Origin: Paenibacillus radicis (ex Xue et al. 2023)
GTDB lineage: Bacteria; Bacillota; Bacilli; Paenibacillales; NBRC-103111
Length of the DNA stretch: 64,000 nucleotides
Reading direction: 5' to 3'
Assembly: GCF_024722015.1 (NCBI RefSeq)
Contig: NZ_JANQBD010000001.1
Location: forward strand, 496,001 to 560,000
Positions within the stretch are counted from its first letter, which is position 1; the number at the start of each line of letters is the position of its first letter. Under the pieces are notes generated by a model. That model saw nothing but the letters and a program-made list of their open reading frames with translations, had not been told where the DNA came from and ran no database searches. Positions 34,865 through 44,025 of the stretch are shown in pieces. The position numbers were made by a program, and so were the translations under genes.

Positions 34865-35982
34865 ACAAGCCGCTGCTGTGCGCTTTATTATTCATCTTCG
34901 TTGCCCTGACAACCTCCGGCTGCGAGGACAGGCTGGATATGGAGGATGCCGTCTTCCCTCTTGGGATCGGTATCGATTTGGATCAAGATAATAACCTGTT
35001 GCTTTACGACATTCACCCTGTTTTCAGCAAAAATGTCAAGAAAAAAAGTCAGGAAGTGGAAGTGAAAATATCCACACTTCGGCAGGCTAGAGCAAAGGTA
35101 GATGCCTATGCGCCGGGTTCCTTTCAAGCCAGGAAAGTACAGATTTTGCTGATCAGCAAAAGAGTATTGCAGCAGGAGGGCTGGTTCCCTATGCTGGATG
35201 TTTACTTGCGCGATCCGAAAAACCCGTTAACTCCCCGAATTATTACCTATAACGGACCTCTCTCGGATCTCGTATTTTTAAACCTGGAGGACGAGCCTAT
35301 TCTCCCCCTGCTGCTGCGCGGAATGGTCGATACGAAGAGCGCCCGGTCAGAAACGGTGAGCACTACGGTACAGGAGCTGCATTGGCAAATGTATGAGAGG
35401 GGCATCACTCCGTGTATCTCTGAGGTTACAATGGTGAACAACGAGGACATCAAGCTGCACGGTACAACCTTGCTTAACCATAAGGGGAACTATACATTTT
35501 CCATTAGCTCTGAAGATAGCGTTCTGCTGTCCATTCTGCAAAAAAACTCCAAAACCGTCAGCATGACGCTTGTTATCCCTTCCGAATCCAAACAAGCACC
35601 GTTTGATACGAACAGAGTTAGCTTTAACGCAAGCAAAGTTAAAACTAAAATAAAATCCTCCTACCGGCAGAATAAATTTCATTTCGATATTCAAATCAAT
35701 ATGCCTGTTGATTTGACTGAGCTGTTATTCCCCTTCGATTTGCGAGCGAACGAAACGCAGATGGAGGAAATGATGGCTAAACAAGCCCGGAAGAGATTTG
35801 AAGCGCTCATCAAGCAGATTCAAAAGCATAAGATTGATCCATTGGGGCTTGGCCGCTACGCTCGGGCTTATCAATACGATCATTTCATGAAAGTGAAGGA
35901 TCATTGGGGTGAGGAGCTGGCCAAAGCGGACATTCATGTGTCAGTCAAAGTAAGCATTCAAACATCAGGACCGGTGAAATGA
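34861..35982 (+). CDS. Spore germination lipoprotein subunit C, second copy
   Basis: This 373-residue lipoprotein has lipobox LTTSGC and the motif EDRLDMEDAVFPLGIGIDLD, matching the first GerC block for block through HKIDPLGLGRYARAYQYDHF and IHVSVKVSIQTSGPVK. The start is the ATG at 34861, inside the gerB end. It is the last gene of the ger operon. No convincing terminator is seen in the 81 bases before the convergent VWA gene stop; an imperfect GAGCAG...CTGCTC hairpin lies there without a T tract. Confidence 0.93.
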   Translation: MNKPLLCALLFIFVALTTSGCEDRLDMEDAVFPLGIGIDLDQDNNLLLYDIHPVFSKNVKKKSQEVEVKISTLRQARAKVDAYAPGSFQARKVQILLISKRVLQQEGWFPMLDVYLRDPKNPLTPRIITYNGPLSDLVFLNLEDEPILPLLLRGMVDTKSARSETVSTTVQELHWQMYERGITPCISEVTMVNNEDIKLHGTTLLNHKGNYTFSISSEDSVLLSILQKNSKTVSMTLVIPSESKQAPFDTNRVSFNASKVKTKIKSSYRQNKFHFDIQINMPVDLTELLFPFDLRANETQMEEMMAKQARKRFEALIKQIQKHKIDPLGLGRYARAYQYDHFMKVKDHWGEELAKADIHVSVKVSIQTSGPVK

Positions 35983-36063
35983 ACGATCGAGCAGCCGGAA
36001 GTGATCCATATCCGCCTGCTCGCACCCTGCACTGTTCAGGGGCAGTTCATTCATTTAATCCCT

Positions 36064-37272
36064 CTAACGGATCTTGCCTGTCGCAAGGCTCTCCGCAATC
36101 GTCTGCAAATCCTGACCCTTAATGGCCTTCTCTACCAATTCAGGCAGACGGTCCGGCGAGCAGCCAAAGCTCGGGATGCCGAACTGGGACAGCTTCTGGG
36201 CAAGCTGGTTATCGTAAGAAGGAACGCCATTGTCGGAGAGAGCCAGCAGACACATCACTTTGACCCCGGACTGCTGCAAAACCTCCATTCTGCGAATGAG
36301 TGCTGATTGATTGCCACCTTCATACAGATCGGAAATTAATATGAAAAGCGTCTTTCTCGGCTCCACTATATACTGCTCGCAGTAGGCAACGGACTTATTA
36401 ATATCCGTGCCGCCTCCAAGCTGGATACCGAACAGCATATCGACCGGGTCATTGGCGCATTGCTCGCTTAAGTCCACTACTTCCGTATCGAACACGACCA
36501 CACGGGTATCCAGGGAAGGCAGGCTGGCAAATATTGAGCCGACAACAGAGGCATAAATGACCGAATCAGCCATTGAGCCGCTCTGATCAATATCAAGAAT
36601 CACGGTCCATTCCTTACTCCGTCTCGCTCTATCGTAAAAGTATACCCGTTCCGGAATGAGCTTGCCCAACCCTTTATCGTAATGCTTTAGGTTTTTGCGT
36701 ATTGTTGTTTTCCAATCCATACCGCTGAGTGACGGCAACGGCGAATGCTGCCTCCGATTCAACGCACCTGTTACCGCGCGGCGAATATCCTGCTCCAGTC
36801 GCTTGACGATGTCATCGACAACTGCTTTCACCAGCTGCCGCGCCGTATCCTTGGTCTTCTCGGGGATTCGTCCCTTCAATGCCATGAGCGTAGCGACCAT
36901 CCGAATATCGGGCTTGATCTGGGCGAGTGTTTCCGGCTCGAACAGCAGCTGCTTTAGCCCTTTTCGCTCGATGGCATCTGACTGAATGACCGAAACCACA
37001 TCCGATGGAAAAAAACTGCGTATATCCACAAGCCACTTGGCTAGCTTGGGTGAGGAGCTTCCTAACCCCGCAGAACGGCGGCGGCCTCCGGTCGCCTCTC
37101 CCTCGAATGCTGAGCCCCCGGAGGTTCCGTCATATATGGCCGCAAGCGCTTCGTCCATTATCTTATCTTCATCGTTCAACAGCTCTCCGCCTGAAGAATA
37201 CTCATTAAGTCTCTGCTGAACCTCATGGCCGAGCACAAGACGCCAGCGTTTCATCTGCTCTCTATCACTCAT
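36064..37272 (-). CDS. VWA (von Willebrand A, CoxE-like) protein of the MoxR operon
   Basis: This 402-residue protein has a helical N-terminal half of about 215 residues and a C-terminal VWA domain. Its metal-ion-dependent adhesion site is complete: ILDIDQSGSM (about 225), the later Thr in LGGGTDINKSV and the Asp in FILISDLYEGG. VWA proteins of this kind act as substrate adaptors for MoxR ATPases. It starts three bases after the DUF5682-type gene stop and is the last gene of the five-gene operon. By recollection it corresponds to YehP in the E. coli yehLMPQ cluster. Confidence 0.9.
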   Translation of the reverse strand: MSDREQMKRWRLVLGHEVQQRLNEYSSGGELLNDEDKIMDEALAAIYDGTSGGSAFEGEATGGRRRSAGLGSSSPKLAKWLVDIRSFFPSDVVSVIQSDAIERKGLKQLLFEPETLAQIKPDIRMVATLMALKGRIPEKTKDTARQLVKAVVDDIVKRLEQDIRRAVTGALNRRQHSPLPSLSGMDWKTTIRKNLKHYDKGLGKLIPERVYFYDRARRSKEWTVILDIDQSGSMADSVIYASVVGSIFASLPSLDTRVVVFDTEVVDLSEQCANDPVDMLFGIQLGGGTDINKSVAYCEQYIVEPRKTLFILISDLYEGGNQSALIRRMEVLQQSGVKVMCLLALSDNGVPSYDNQLAQKLSQFGIPSFGCSPDRLPELVEKAIKGQDLQTIAESLATGKIR

Positions 37273-37275
37273 AGC

Positions 37276-39633
37276 CTACAAGTCTCCAAAGTCAAAATCA
37301 TTAAGCTCATCCAGCTTCCCTCTTTCCTCTTCGCTCAACGGCTCTTGAAGCAGTACCCCCGCATCAGGCCCTGGCATCCCCCAGAACTCTCCGAGCAATT
37401 CCGCAATCACCGTCTTCTCTCTCGCTTCAAACGAACCGAAGGCTCTGCGCAGAAACACAAGCGACCTCTTGAACTGATCGCCGTCCAAGGATTGTATGTA
37501 AGCATCCAGCTGCTGCCATAAATCCGCCCGCGATAACAGCGCATACCTGTTCCTCATCGACAGCCCCTCGAACCAGCCGGCTCCCAAGTCCGCAGGTATG
37601 CCTGGTGAAAGGCGGCGTGACACCTCACGGGCGCATTGCTCCTGTGTGATTTGATTGCGCTCCAGCAGCAGCGCAAAGGCAAATCCGGATAGCTTCGCGT
37701 TCCGGTCATCATGTGCGGCCAACAGCGTAAGCTGTTTAACCCATTGCTCGTCATCCACGATCTCGAAATGCTCTTGAGAAACAGCATGCATTTCATTCAT
37801 GGCGACGACGAGCTCCTGAGCCGCTTCATCGCTGCATATGGCTGCATCCACAAGCAGCAAGCAGCCCCTCAGGAACAGCTGCTGAACGAGTGGAACCAGC
37901 GTGCTTGTATCAGCCCTTCGCACATCGCCATAACGGATGATGAGCGAAAGCTCTCTTGCCGCTGCCGCGATGTGGACGAAATTCGCAGCTTCCGTCGTTA
38001 TTCGCTGCAGCATTTGCCGGGCTTCCTCCAGCATCTCCGGCAGCTCGCATTCGCAAGCCATATGAATGATATGCGAGGCTTGCTTAAGGTCTCTGCACTG
38101 CTCCAGCATTTCCTTCAGCACAAATGCGCTTGCCCATTCGATCGTTTCGCCCTTGAGCGTCGATTCCACCATCTGGATTTCCGCCTCAGGACTCCACTGA
38201 AGCACCCAATGCTCCGCCCAAGTCGCAGCGTCCTGGCTCAGCCGCTTCTTCTGCGCGAATCCGATTTGCAGCAGCTTCAGACGGTGCAGAAAGGTCGAAC
38301 GGTGCAGATCCAGGTAAGCAGCCTCCTCCGACTTGACTCGCCGGTTTTCGCGTAAATCAAGCTCGAGATCCTGGCTGACCAAGGACTTATACTTTTCCAG
38401 CTTCAGCTTCTTCAAGTGGCGGTTTAAGTCATCCTGAATCGGAGTTTGACTGACTCCCTCCGGAAGCTCTCCAATCGCGGTCCCTATATCGACCTGAGCA
38501 AGAGCTTCAGCAATCGGAGAGAGCTCGCCTAAACCTAAAGTGACAACGGCCGCATCCTTCAAATCCTTCCATGTAGGCTGGCTTCCGTCCTTGAGTGAAG
38601 CAAGTGCTTCCGCCAAGCGAACCCCTTCGATTACAGAGGCGGTCGAGCGGTATGTGCCCGAATTCCTTAACTCCTTCGCTACCCGAGACAAATATAGCGA
38701 TGGCAGCCGTTCCATATCGCCTTTTTGCAAGCATTGCCACAGCAGCTCAAAATAGGCCGGAGCCGGATTCCCTGCTCCATATCCGGAATGCGTTGATAAT
38801 TTATAATACGAATAAGGCATAAGCGTTAATTTGGTTGAGGACCTTGGGAGTGCAGCCACCTCCTTATCCGTCAATCCGGGAAGCGCCAGTTGCAGCGCTG
38901 AAGCATGATGAGCACCGGTTACTACGACAATTCGATCCTGAGCCCCACATGTCTCGAGAGCTTGTAATATGCTTCGTCGCATATAAGCCTCACGAATGGA
39001 GTTATACGCCGCCTCCAGCGGGTCTGCCGACCATTCATCCTGCTCCTGAAGCTGCCGCATTTGTTTGGAATACTCCCCTATAGCGCTTCGGTAAGCTTCA
39101 GGGGTCGTATTATGCTCGAAATTTCGCTCCCAATAGCTTTCATAATCGGGCTCACCCGCTAACTCGGCAATCCGTTCATACATCCAGTGCTGTTGACGGT
39201 AAAACTCATAGCGCCTGCTTTGTCGGTCGCTATGCTCTTCCTGCACCTTGCCTTCTTGAGGATGATCCGGCTCTGCCCGCGCTTTTTCACGTTCCTTGTA
39301 CATCTGAACCGATACATCCGAGGGCAAATCGATAAACTGTGCCTTCGCCCCGTGCTCCGCTGCCCATAGAAAAGCCTGATACTCCGGAGAATAGGCCGCA
39401 AAAGGAAACAGGAGCGTCCTGATAGGCAGTGCATCCGTATAAGCCAATATAGCTACCGGAGGCACGACTCCTTTCCCTGTAACCTGCCCAATAAGGGGAG
39501 TCGCATCGGAAGGTCCCTCCACTAAGACCCTTGTGGGCCGGATTCGATCCAGATAGGCTCTTAATTGATAAGCTCCGGTCGGGGACAAATGGCGAATGCC
39601 AAATATGTGGACTCTATCGTCCCCGCTGCTCAA
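37276..39633 (-). CDS. DUF5682-type large protein of the MoxR/VWA/SWIM operon
   Basis: This protein is about 785 residues. The N-terminal region of about 300 residues has HIFGIRHLSPTGAY, VLVEGPSD, LPFAAYSPE-like and DLPSDV blocks, and then VVVTGAHHASAL. The spacing of GxRH, E-G-P and HH recalls the TraB/TIKI/EreA-ChaN superfamily of metal-dependent hydrolases, which is an inference. The C-terminal 450 residues are helical (EAAYLDLHRSTFLHRLKLL...), without a known motif. The start is unclear: TTG at 39633 follows GGGAG and overlaps the moxR stop (ATTGA), while ATG 39651 lies inside moxR. It is the YehM position of the cluster. Confidence 0.85.
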   Translation of the reverse strand: MSSGDDRVHIFGIRHLSPTGAYQLRAYLDRIRPTRVLVEGPSDATPLIGQVTGKGVVPPVAILAYTDALPIRTLLFPFAAYSPEYQAFLWAAEHGAKAQFIDLPSDVSVQMYKEREKARAEPDHPQEGKVQEEHSDRQSRRYEFYRQQHWMYERIAELAGEPDYESYWERNFEHNTTPEAYRSAIGEYSKQMRQLQEQDEWSADPLEAAYNSIREAYMRRSILQALETCGAQDRIVVVTGAHHASALQLALPGLTDKEVAALPRSSTKLTLMPYSYYKLSTHSGYGAGNPAPAYFELLWQCLQKGDMERLPSLYLSRVAKELRNSGTYRSTASVIEGVRLAEALASLKDGSQPTWKDLKDAAVVTLGLGELSPIAEALAQVDIGTAIGELPEGVSQTPIQDDLNRHLKKLKLEKYKSLVSQDLELDLRENRRVKSEEAAYLDLHRSTFLHRLKLLQIGFAQKKRLSQDAATWAEHWVLQWSPEAEIQMVESTLKGETIEWASAFVLKEMLEQCRDLKQASHIIHMACECELPEMLEEARQMLQRITTEAANFVHIAAAARELSLIIRYGDVRRADTSTLVPLVQQLFLRGCLLLVDAAICSDEAAQELVVAMNEMHAVSQEHFEIVDDEQWVKQLTLLAAHDDRNAKLSGFAFALLLERNQITQEQCAREVSRRLSPGIPADLGAGWFEGLSMRNRYALLSRADLWQQLDAYIQSLDGDQFKRSLVFLRRAFGSFEAREKTVIAELLGEFWGMPGPDAGVLLQEPLSEEERGKLDELNDFDFGDL

Positions 39634-40730
39634 TCGTTCATCTCCCGGCATGCATGATATAGGCTTCGCCATTCCGATCCCCGCTTTTTCATCACGTTTT
39701 CCAAATATTCCTTCCAAACGATTTGATCCTTCTCATCGTCCTTCACAATGGCTCCCTGCAAGCCGGCAGCAAGATCCTCATCCTGGATTTTGCCGCTTCC
39801 AAAGCTGGCCGCCAAAGCCATGCTGTTCGTAAGCAAGGAAATCGCTTCAGCCGTTGAAATCACACTGCTTGGAGGCTTAATCTTCTCTTTGCTATCCAAT
39901 GTCATACCGCGGCGCAGCTCCCGGAAAATGGTAACAACCTTACGTATAGCCTCCTCTTCTGGCAACGCCGCCTTCAATTCGTAGCTCGCTGCGATTTCCT
40001 GCACCCGTTTACGGACGATGCTTACTTCTGTCTCCAGCTCAGAAGGAGCCGGCAGCACGATGATATTAAACCGCCGCTTTAAGGCGGCTGACATGTCATT
40101 GACCCCGCGGTCCCTTGTATTGGCAGTGGCAATAATGGAAAAGCCTTTGGCAGCGGCGACCTCTTTGCCAAGCTCCGGAATCGAGATCGTTTTCTCAGAC
40201 AGGATTGAGATCAACGCATCCTGCACCTCCGAGGCGCAGCGGGATATTTCTTCAAAGCGGGCAATTCCTCCGCCTTCCATAGCCCGGTATATAGGACTTT
40301 TCAACAGCGCTGCATCGGAAGGGCCGTTAGCCAGCAGCATCGCATAGTTCCATGAGTAACGGATCTGCTCCTCACTCGTTCCTGCTGTTCCTTGAATTAC
40401 CTTGGAGGAGTCTCCATGGATGGCAGCGGTCAAATTCTCGGACAGCCATGATTTAGCCGTTCCCGGCTCCCCTATCAAGAGCAGCGCGCGATCCGTAAGA
40501 AGTGTAGCAATCGCAATTTCTACCAAACGGGAGTTCCCGATGTATTTGGGCGAAATGGTCGTACTGCCAGCCATTCCTCCTGTAATGAACGTCAGGACCG
40601 CCCGCGGTGATAGCTGCCAGCCCGCGGGCTTGGGACCTGTATCCATTTCTTTTAATGCCTGCAGCTCACGTTCATACAATCGTTCAGCCGGAAGCCTCAT
40701 AACAGTTTGCTTTTCATCCATTCGATCCAT
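39630..40730 (-). CDS. MoxR-type AAA+ ATPase
   Basis: This 366-residue protein has Walker A GEPGTAKS (87-94), a Walker B variant in GGIARFEEISRCASEVQDALI, sensor 1 in FSIIATANTRDRGVNDMSAALKRRF (Asn-Thr-Arg with a sensor-type Arg) and a C-terminal lid. MoxR ATPases remodel proteins or insert cofactors together with VWA partners, and a VWA gene closes this operon. It overlaps the HEAT-like gene upstream by 34 bases and the DUF5682-type gene downstream by four. The start at the first ATG lies close to AAGGAG; a second ATG nine bases later is possible. It corresponds to YehL. Confidence 0.93.
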   Translation of the reverse strand: MDRMDEKQTVMRLPAERLYERELQALKEMDTGPKPAGWQLSPRAVLTFITGGMAGSTTISPKYIGNSRLVEIAIATLLTDRALLLIGEPGTAKSWLSENLTAAIHGDSSKVIQGTAGTSEEQIRYSWNYAMLLANGPSDAALLKSPIYRAMEGGGIARFEEISRCASEVQDALISILSEKTISIPELGKEVAAAKGFSIIATANTRDRGVNDMSAALKRRFNIIVLPAPSELETEVSIVRKRVQEIAASYELKAALPEEEAIRKVVTIFRELRRGMTLDSKEKIKPPSSVISTAEAISLLTNSMALAASFGSGKIQDEDLAAGLQGAIVKDDEKDQIVWKEYLENVMKKRGSEWRSLYHACREMND

Positions 40731-42496
40731 CCCGCTCCTTTGCTCTCATTCGATTCATCCTGCACATTAGCTTTGACGCTTTCCACAACCTCAAGCATTT
40801 GCTGCTTCACACTCTCATAAGTCAGCTTTTCCGCAAACTTCTCAAGCCTTTCCGTATATTTGGCAGGAAGAAGGCGAATCAGCGACAGCCAGTCGCGGTC
40901 CAAGTAATAAATTTGCCGAGCCGCTGCCCCCTCCAGAGATTGCAAGAGCAATTCAGGTGTTTCCTTGTACCTTAATTTATACAGCGCAAATAGAATCGAA
41001 GCGGTTCGCGGCTTCAGCATCTGAGGAGCAACCTTCCATTTATCTGCTAAATAAGAAATCACCTTACGGTCCTGCTCGTCGGCAAGCCGGCAAACAAGCT
41101 CCTCTTCGTTAATTTCTACGAATACATGCACCCAGCGGGAATCCCATTGTATATCGGCTGTTTCTTTATGTGCCCTGTCCCACGCATACATCAGCGGTTG
41201 CGTCCTATTATACATAACTCGCAGCAGCTCTTTGGCTGCGAACTGCTCCTTATTCCGAAACTGCGGCGAATAATCTTCATACACGGTTGCGGGCGGCAAA
41301 TCCCTTAAAGCCGCTTCAAAGCTGTAAGCAATCAGACGCTGGTCCGGCAGAGTGTGTAAATTACGCAAGAACGCATACGCTTCCTGCCGTTCGCTATGGA
41401 GCAGCAGCTTTGCCGCATGTTCCCGAACAGCATCGGTCTCCTTTCGATTAAAGGAGGGGTTGGATACCAAGCTTATTAAATAGTTTTCAACCGTCTCTGT
41501 CCTTCTCCCCTCCAAGCAATGTACGGTGGTTGCTAACCGCTCCACTGTTTGTTCATCGAGAGTGCCTTCCGTCACCTTATTGAACAACTCATTTGCATGG
41601 ACCAGCAGCCGTGCCGTAAGGTGATCGTCCAGGCAATCCTGAATAGGCTCCAGAGCAATGCTGTAATCTTTTCCTGCTAATGCATTCATAAGCGCGTCTA
41701 TCGCTTTGTCCGATGGATGTTTGGCCAATGCGAACAACGCGGCACGCCGCACTTCTTTCTTTTTATCTCGAGAAAGCTCTACCAGTCTGCCTTCAAATTC
41801 AGCATAATTACTCCATATATCGATTGCGGCTAACCGCACATCCGTAGAACCGGCATCTACCGCCTGCTGAAAAAGCTCCCTGTACTCTATACCGCCGATT
41901 CGATGAATCAGAAGCAGCTTGCGAGCATCCGCTTTTCCTCCGTTTAATTGGAACTGTTTCATCAAAATAGGCAGCACCGGAGCACCTATAGAAGGTATAA
42001 CAGCTTCTGCCAAATAATCGGCTATCTCAGTATAAGTATCCTCCAGGCCAACAACAGCCGGGATATGCGTACGCATATCGTGGAACAGCCCCTCCTCCTT
42101 GGCTTGGCGGACGATCTCAAGTCTCCCGGGTCCCCGTTGCGTCAGCGCGTCGATTAACGGCCGTAGCTTCCGGTAATGTACATTGGTTATCCCAAGGGAC
42201 CCGGACGGTTCAAACCGCTTCAGTTCCCCTGATAGCTCAGAACTCCCCTGCGTATACAAAATAGAATGAAGCAATGTTCCCAGCTCAAGCAGCTTGACTG
42301 AAGAGCTTTCGGAATTTGCTTCCAATGTTTGCTGAATGGCTTCTGCTAAACGCCGGAAGACCGGTGCGCTCTCTCCAAGCTTCTGCAGCTGCGGCAGCAG
42401 CTTGCTTAATCGAAAATCACCTGCAGCCACCCCGCTTCCAGCTATAAATAATCGTCGAACCTCCTGATGCACTTCATATAAAACAGCTATGCTCAT
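40697..42496 (-). CDS. HEAT-like repeat protein of the MoxR operon
   Basis: This 599-residue protein consists almost wholly of alpha-helical hairpins. HEAT-like units are clear between about 205 and 290 (AGSTDVRLAAIDIWSNYAE, KEVRRAALFALAKHPSDKAIDALMNALAG). No catalytic motif is seen, so a scaffold role is inferred. The start is the ATG ending at 42496, eight bases after GAGGAG. It lies 23 bases after the SWIM gene and overlaps the moxR gene. This slot varies between clusters of this kind, so it may be the component that sets target specificity. Confidence 0.82.
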   Translation of the reverse strand: MSIAVLYEVHQEVRRLFIAGSGVAAGDFRLSKLLPQLQKLGESAPVFRRLAEAIQQTLEANSESSSVKLLELGTLLHSILYTQGSSELSGELKRFEPSGSLGITNVHYRKLRPLIDALTQRGPGRLEIVRQAKEEGLFHDMRTHIPAVVGLEDTYTEIADYLAEAVIPSIGAPVLPILMKQFQLNGGKADARKLLLIHRIGGIEYRELFQQAVDAGSTDVRLAAIDIWSNYAEFEGRLVELSRDKKKEVRRAALFALAKHPSDKAIDALMNALAGKDYSIALEPIQDCLDDHLTARLLVHANELFNKVTEGTLDEQTVERLATTVHCLEGRRTETVENYLISLVSNPSFNRKETDAVREHAAKLLLHSERQEAYAFLRNLHTLPDQRLIAYSFEAALRDLPPATVYEDYSPQFRNKEQFAAKELLRVMYNRTQPLMYAWDRAHKETADIQWDSRWVHVFVEINEEELVCRLADEQDRKVISYLADKWKVAPQMLKPRTASILFALYKLRYKETPELLLQSLEGAAARQIYYLDRDWLSLIRLLPAKYTERLEKFAEKLTYESVKQQMLEVVESVKANVQDESNESKGAGWIEWMKSKLL

Positions 42497-42519
42497 GACC
42501 TGACTCCTCACTTCACCGA

Positions 42520-43962
42520 CTAATAAATAAAACGTAAGATTTCGCGTTTTGTAACCAAGCTGAGCGGCTGCGCAATTAACCGCCCACTGGATAAATCATG
42601 CTCGAACAAAACCAGCATCGCCTGGTTCGCGGCCAGCTCCGGAGTTAACAATGACAGCAGATGTGTCGTGGCGTGATCCAAGTAAGCTGTATCATGGAGA
42701 GCGATCTGTTTACCCTGCTCATCCAGCAGTACATAACTTTCATCATCCCCCACTACTATTTCGCTATAACGAAGAAGAGCTACAGGATGCTTATCTGACA
42801 ACGGATTTTTCAATTGATTTTTCACCAGCTTGATTACCTCGGTAAATGAACCCCTGCTATAAGAGTAAATTCTGTCGAAATCCTCTTCTTGCATAGACCG
42901 TATCCGCCCATCCTCCCAGCGTATCCGCGGATTTAGCTCTCCCGGATAGGTGAACAACTCTCTCGCCCTTACAATGTCAAAAACAGAATCCTCTTCCTTC
43001 ATATGCTTCGCTGCCTTTATCGGCCTGTAATGGCGTGTAGTGTACAGCTTGCCGCTATCCATATCCAGCCAAAAGCCTTCGTCAACATATTCGCTGCGCG
43101 CAGCATCCAGCTTGGAGCGAAAAGTAAGCTGGGCCAGCTCTACATCGGTCTGCATGCGACCACAATCACGCAGCTCCGCCAGCTGCCAAGCATGCCCAAT
43201 GGCTTCCTCCAACCCTGAATCGGTATCCATGGCAAGCTCAGGGTTCTGCTGACGCGAAGTTAAATAAACTCCGCTCTTTTTTAGTAAGGCATGCAAATAC
43301 GTTAGCTGATCCATCGCTTCCGTATACCAGCTCTCGCGGTCCTTATTTTCCTTAATTAATAAAATCAGCTCCCGCAGTTTATTCTGGATGCCCGGGATAT
43401 AGAAATTGCCGAGCTGCTTGGCCTGATCGTCCATCATCTTCAACGCTTTACTATCGATCCCGGCAAGTCCGTTCTGAACCAACTGCCGGATTAATTTGTC
43501 ACACAGCTCGATCCCTTCCAGCTGGGCATTTATTTTTTTCAACAATGCCGCTTTATTCGTCTTCCGCTTAGGAACCGCAGCATCATCGCTGCCGGCAGCT
43601 TCCTTCTTTTTCTCCTCCCGCTTGTCGGCCTTGTCTCTCTTCTCCGCAATCTCTTGCGGTACCGCTTCAATACTGAAGCTTTGGCCTGCGGCAGAAGCAT
43701 ACAGAAGCCCTAAAATATGCTTGCAAGGAAATTGCCTGCTCGGGCAAGTACAGCGAAACACCGGACTTTCAGGTTTCAGATAATCCACTGAGCAGCGATA
43801 CGGCTCTTTACCGCTCCCTTGGCAATCTCCGAACAGCAGCGTCCTATCCTCTGTGCGGCATCGTTTCGTAATTTTATTTTTCTTAACCAAGTCACGACCG
43901 TTCTTTACGGCAGCTGCGTTCAACGCTAATGAATCTACATAAGCTTCGTTTATCGTTATCAT
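42520..43962 (-). CDS. SWIM zinc-finger protein, first gene of the MoxR operon
   Basis: This 480-residue protein has a SWIM finger C71-x-C73-x6-C80-x-H82 (FRCTCPSRQFPCKHI), preceded by a small beta region with GDCQGSG. A highly charged linker follows (KRDKADKREEKKKEAAG) and then a helical and beta-rich C-terminal part. SWIM fingers bind DNA or protein partners. The start is the ATG ending at 43962, after GAGGTCTCCT. It is the first of five tightly packed genes, and its promoter must lie within 43963-44025 or in the divergent relic. It corresponds to YehQ in the E. coli cluster by domain content. Confidence 0.9.
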   Translation of the reverse strand: MITINEAYVDSLALNAAAVKNGRDLVKKNKITKRCRTEDRTLLFGDCQGSGKEPYRCSVDYLKPESPVFRCTCPSRQFPCKHILGLLYASAAGQSFSIEAVPQEIAEKRDKADKREEKKKEAAGSDDAAVPKRKTNKAALLKKINAQLEGIELCDKLIRQLVQNGLAGIDSKALKMMDDQAKQLGNFYIPGIQNKLRELILLIKENKDRESWYTEAMDQLTYLHALLKKSGVYLTSRQQNPELAMDTDSGLEEAIGHAWQLAELRDCGRMQTDVELAQLTFRSKLDAARSEYVDEGFWLDMDSGKLYTTRHYRPIKAAKHMKEEDSVFDIVRARELFTYPGELNPRIRWEDGRIRSMQEEDFDRIYSYSRGSFTEVIKLVKNQLKNPLSDKHPVALLRYSEIVVGDDESYVLLDEQGKQIALHDTAYLDHATTHLLSLLTPELAANQAMLVLFEHDLSSGRLIAQPLSLVTKREILRFIY

Positions 43963-44025
43963 AGGAGACCTCACATTAGGAATGATAATAAACAACTTCA
44001 ACATTTACATATATTTTCCTTTTAT

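Noticed and set aside
35983..36063. Terminator between the ger operon and the VWA gene
   Set aside because: The GAGCAG...CTGCTC hairpin is weak with a long loop and no T tract on either strand.
37711..38355. Plus-strand open frame of 214 codons opposite the DUF5682-type gene
   Set aside because: It has no ribosome binding site, a Cys/His/Arg/Leu-rich composition typical of antisense frames, and lies wholly inside a well-supported gene.
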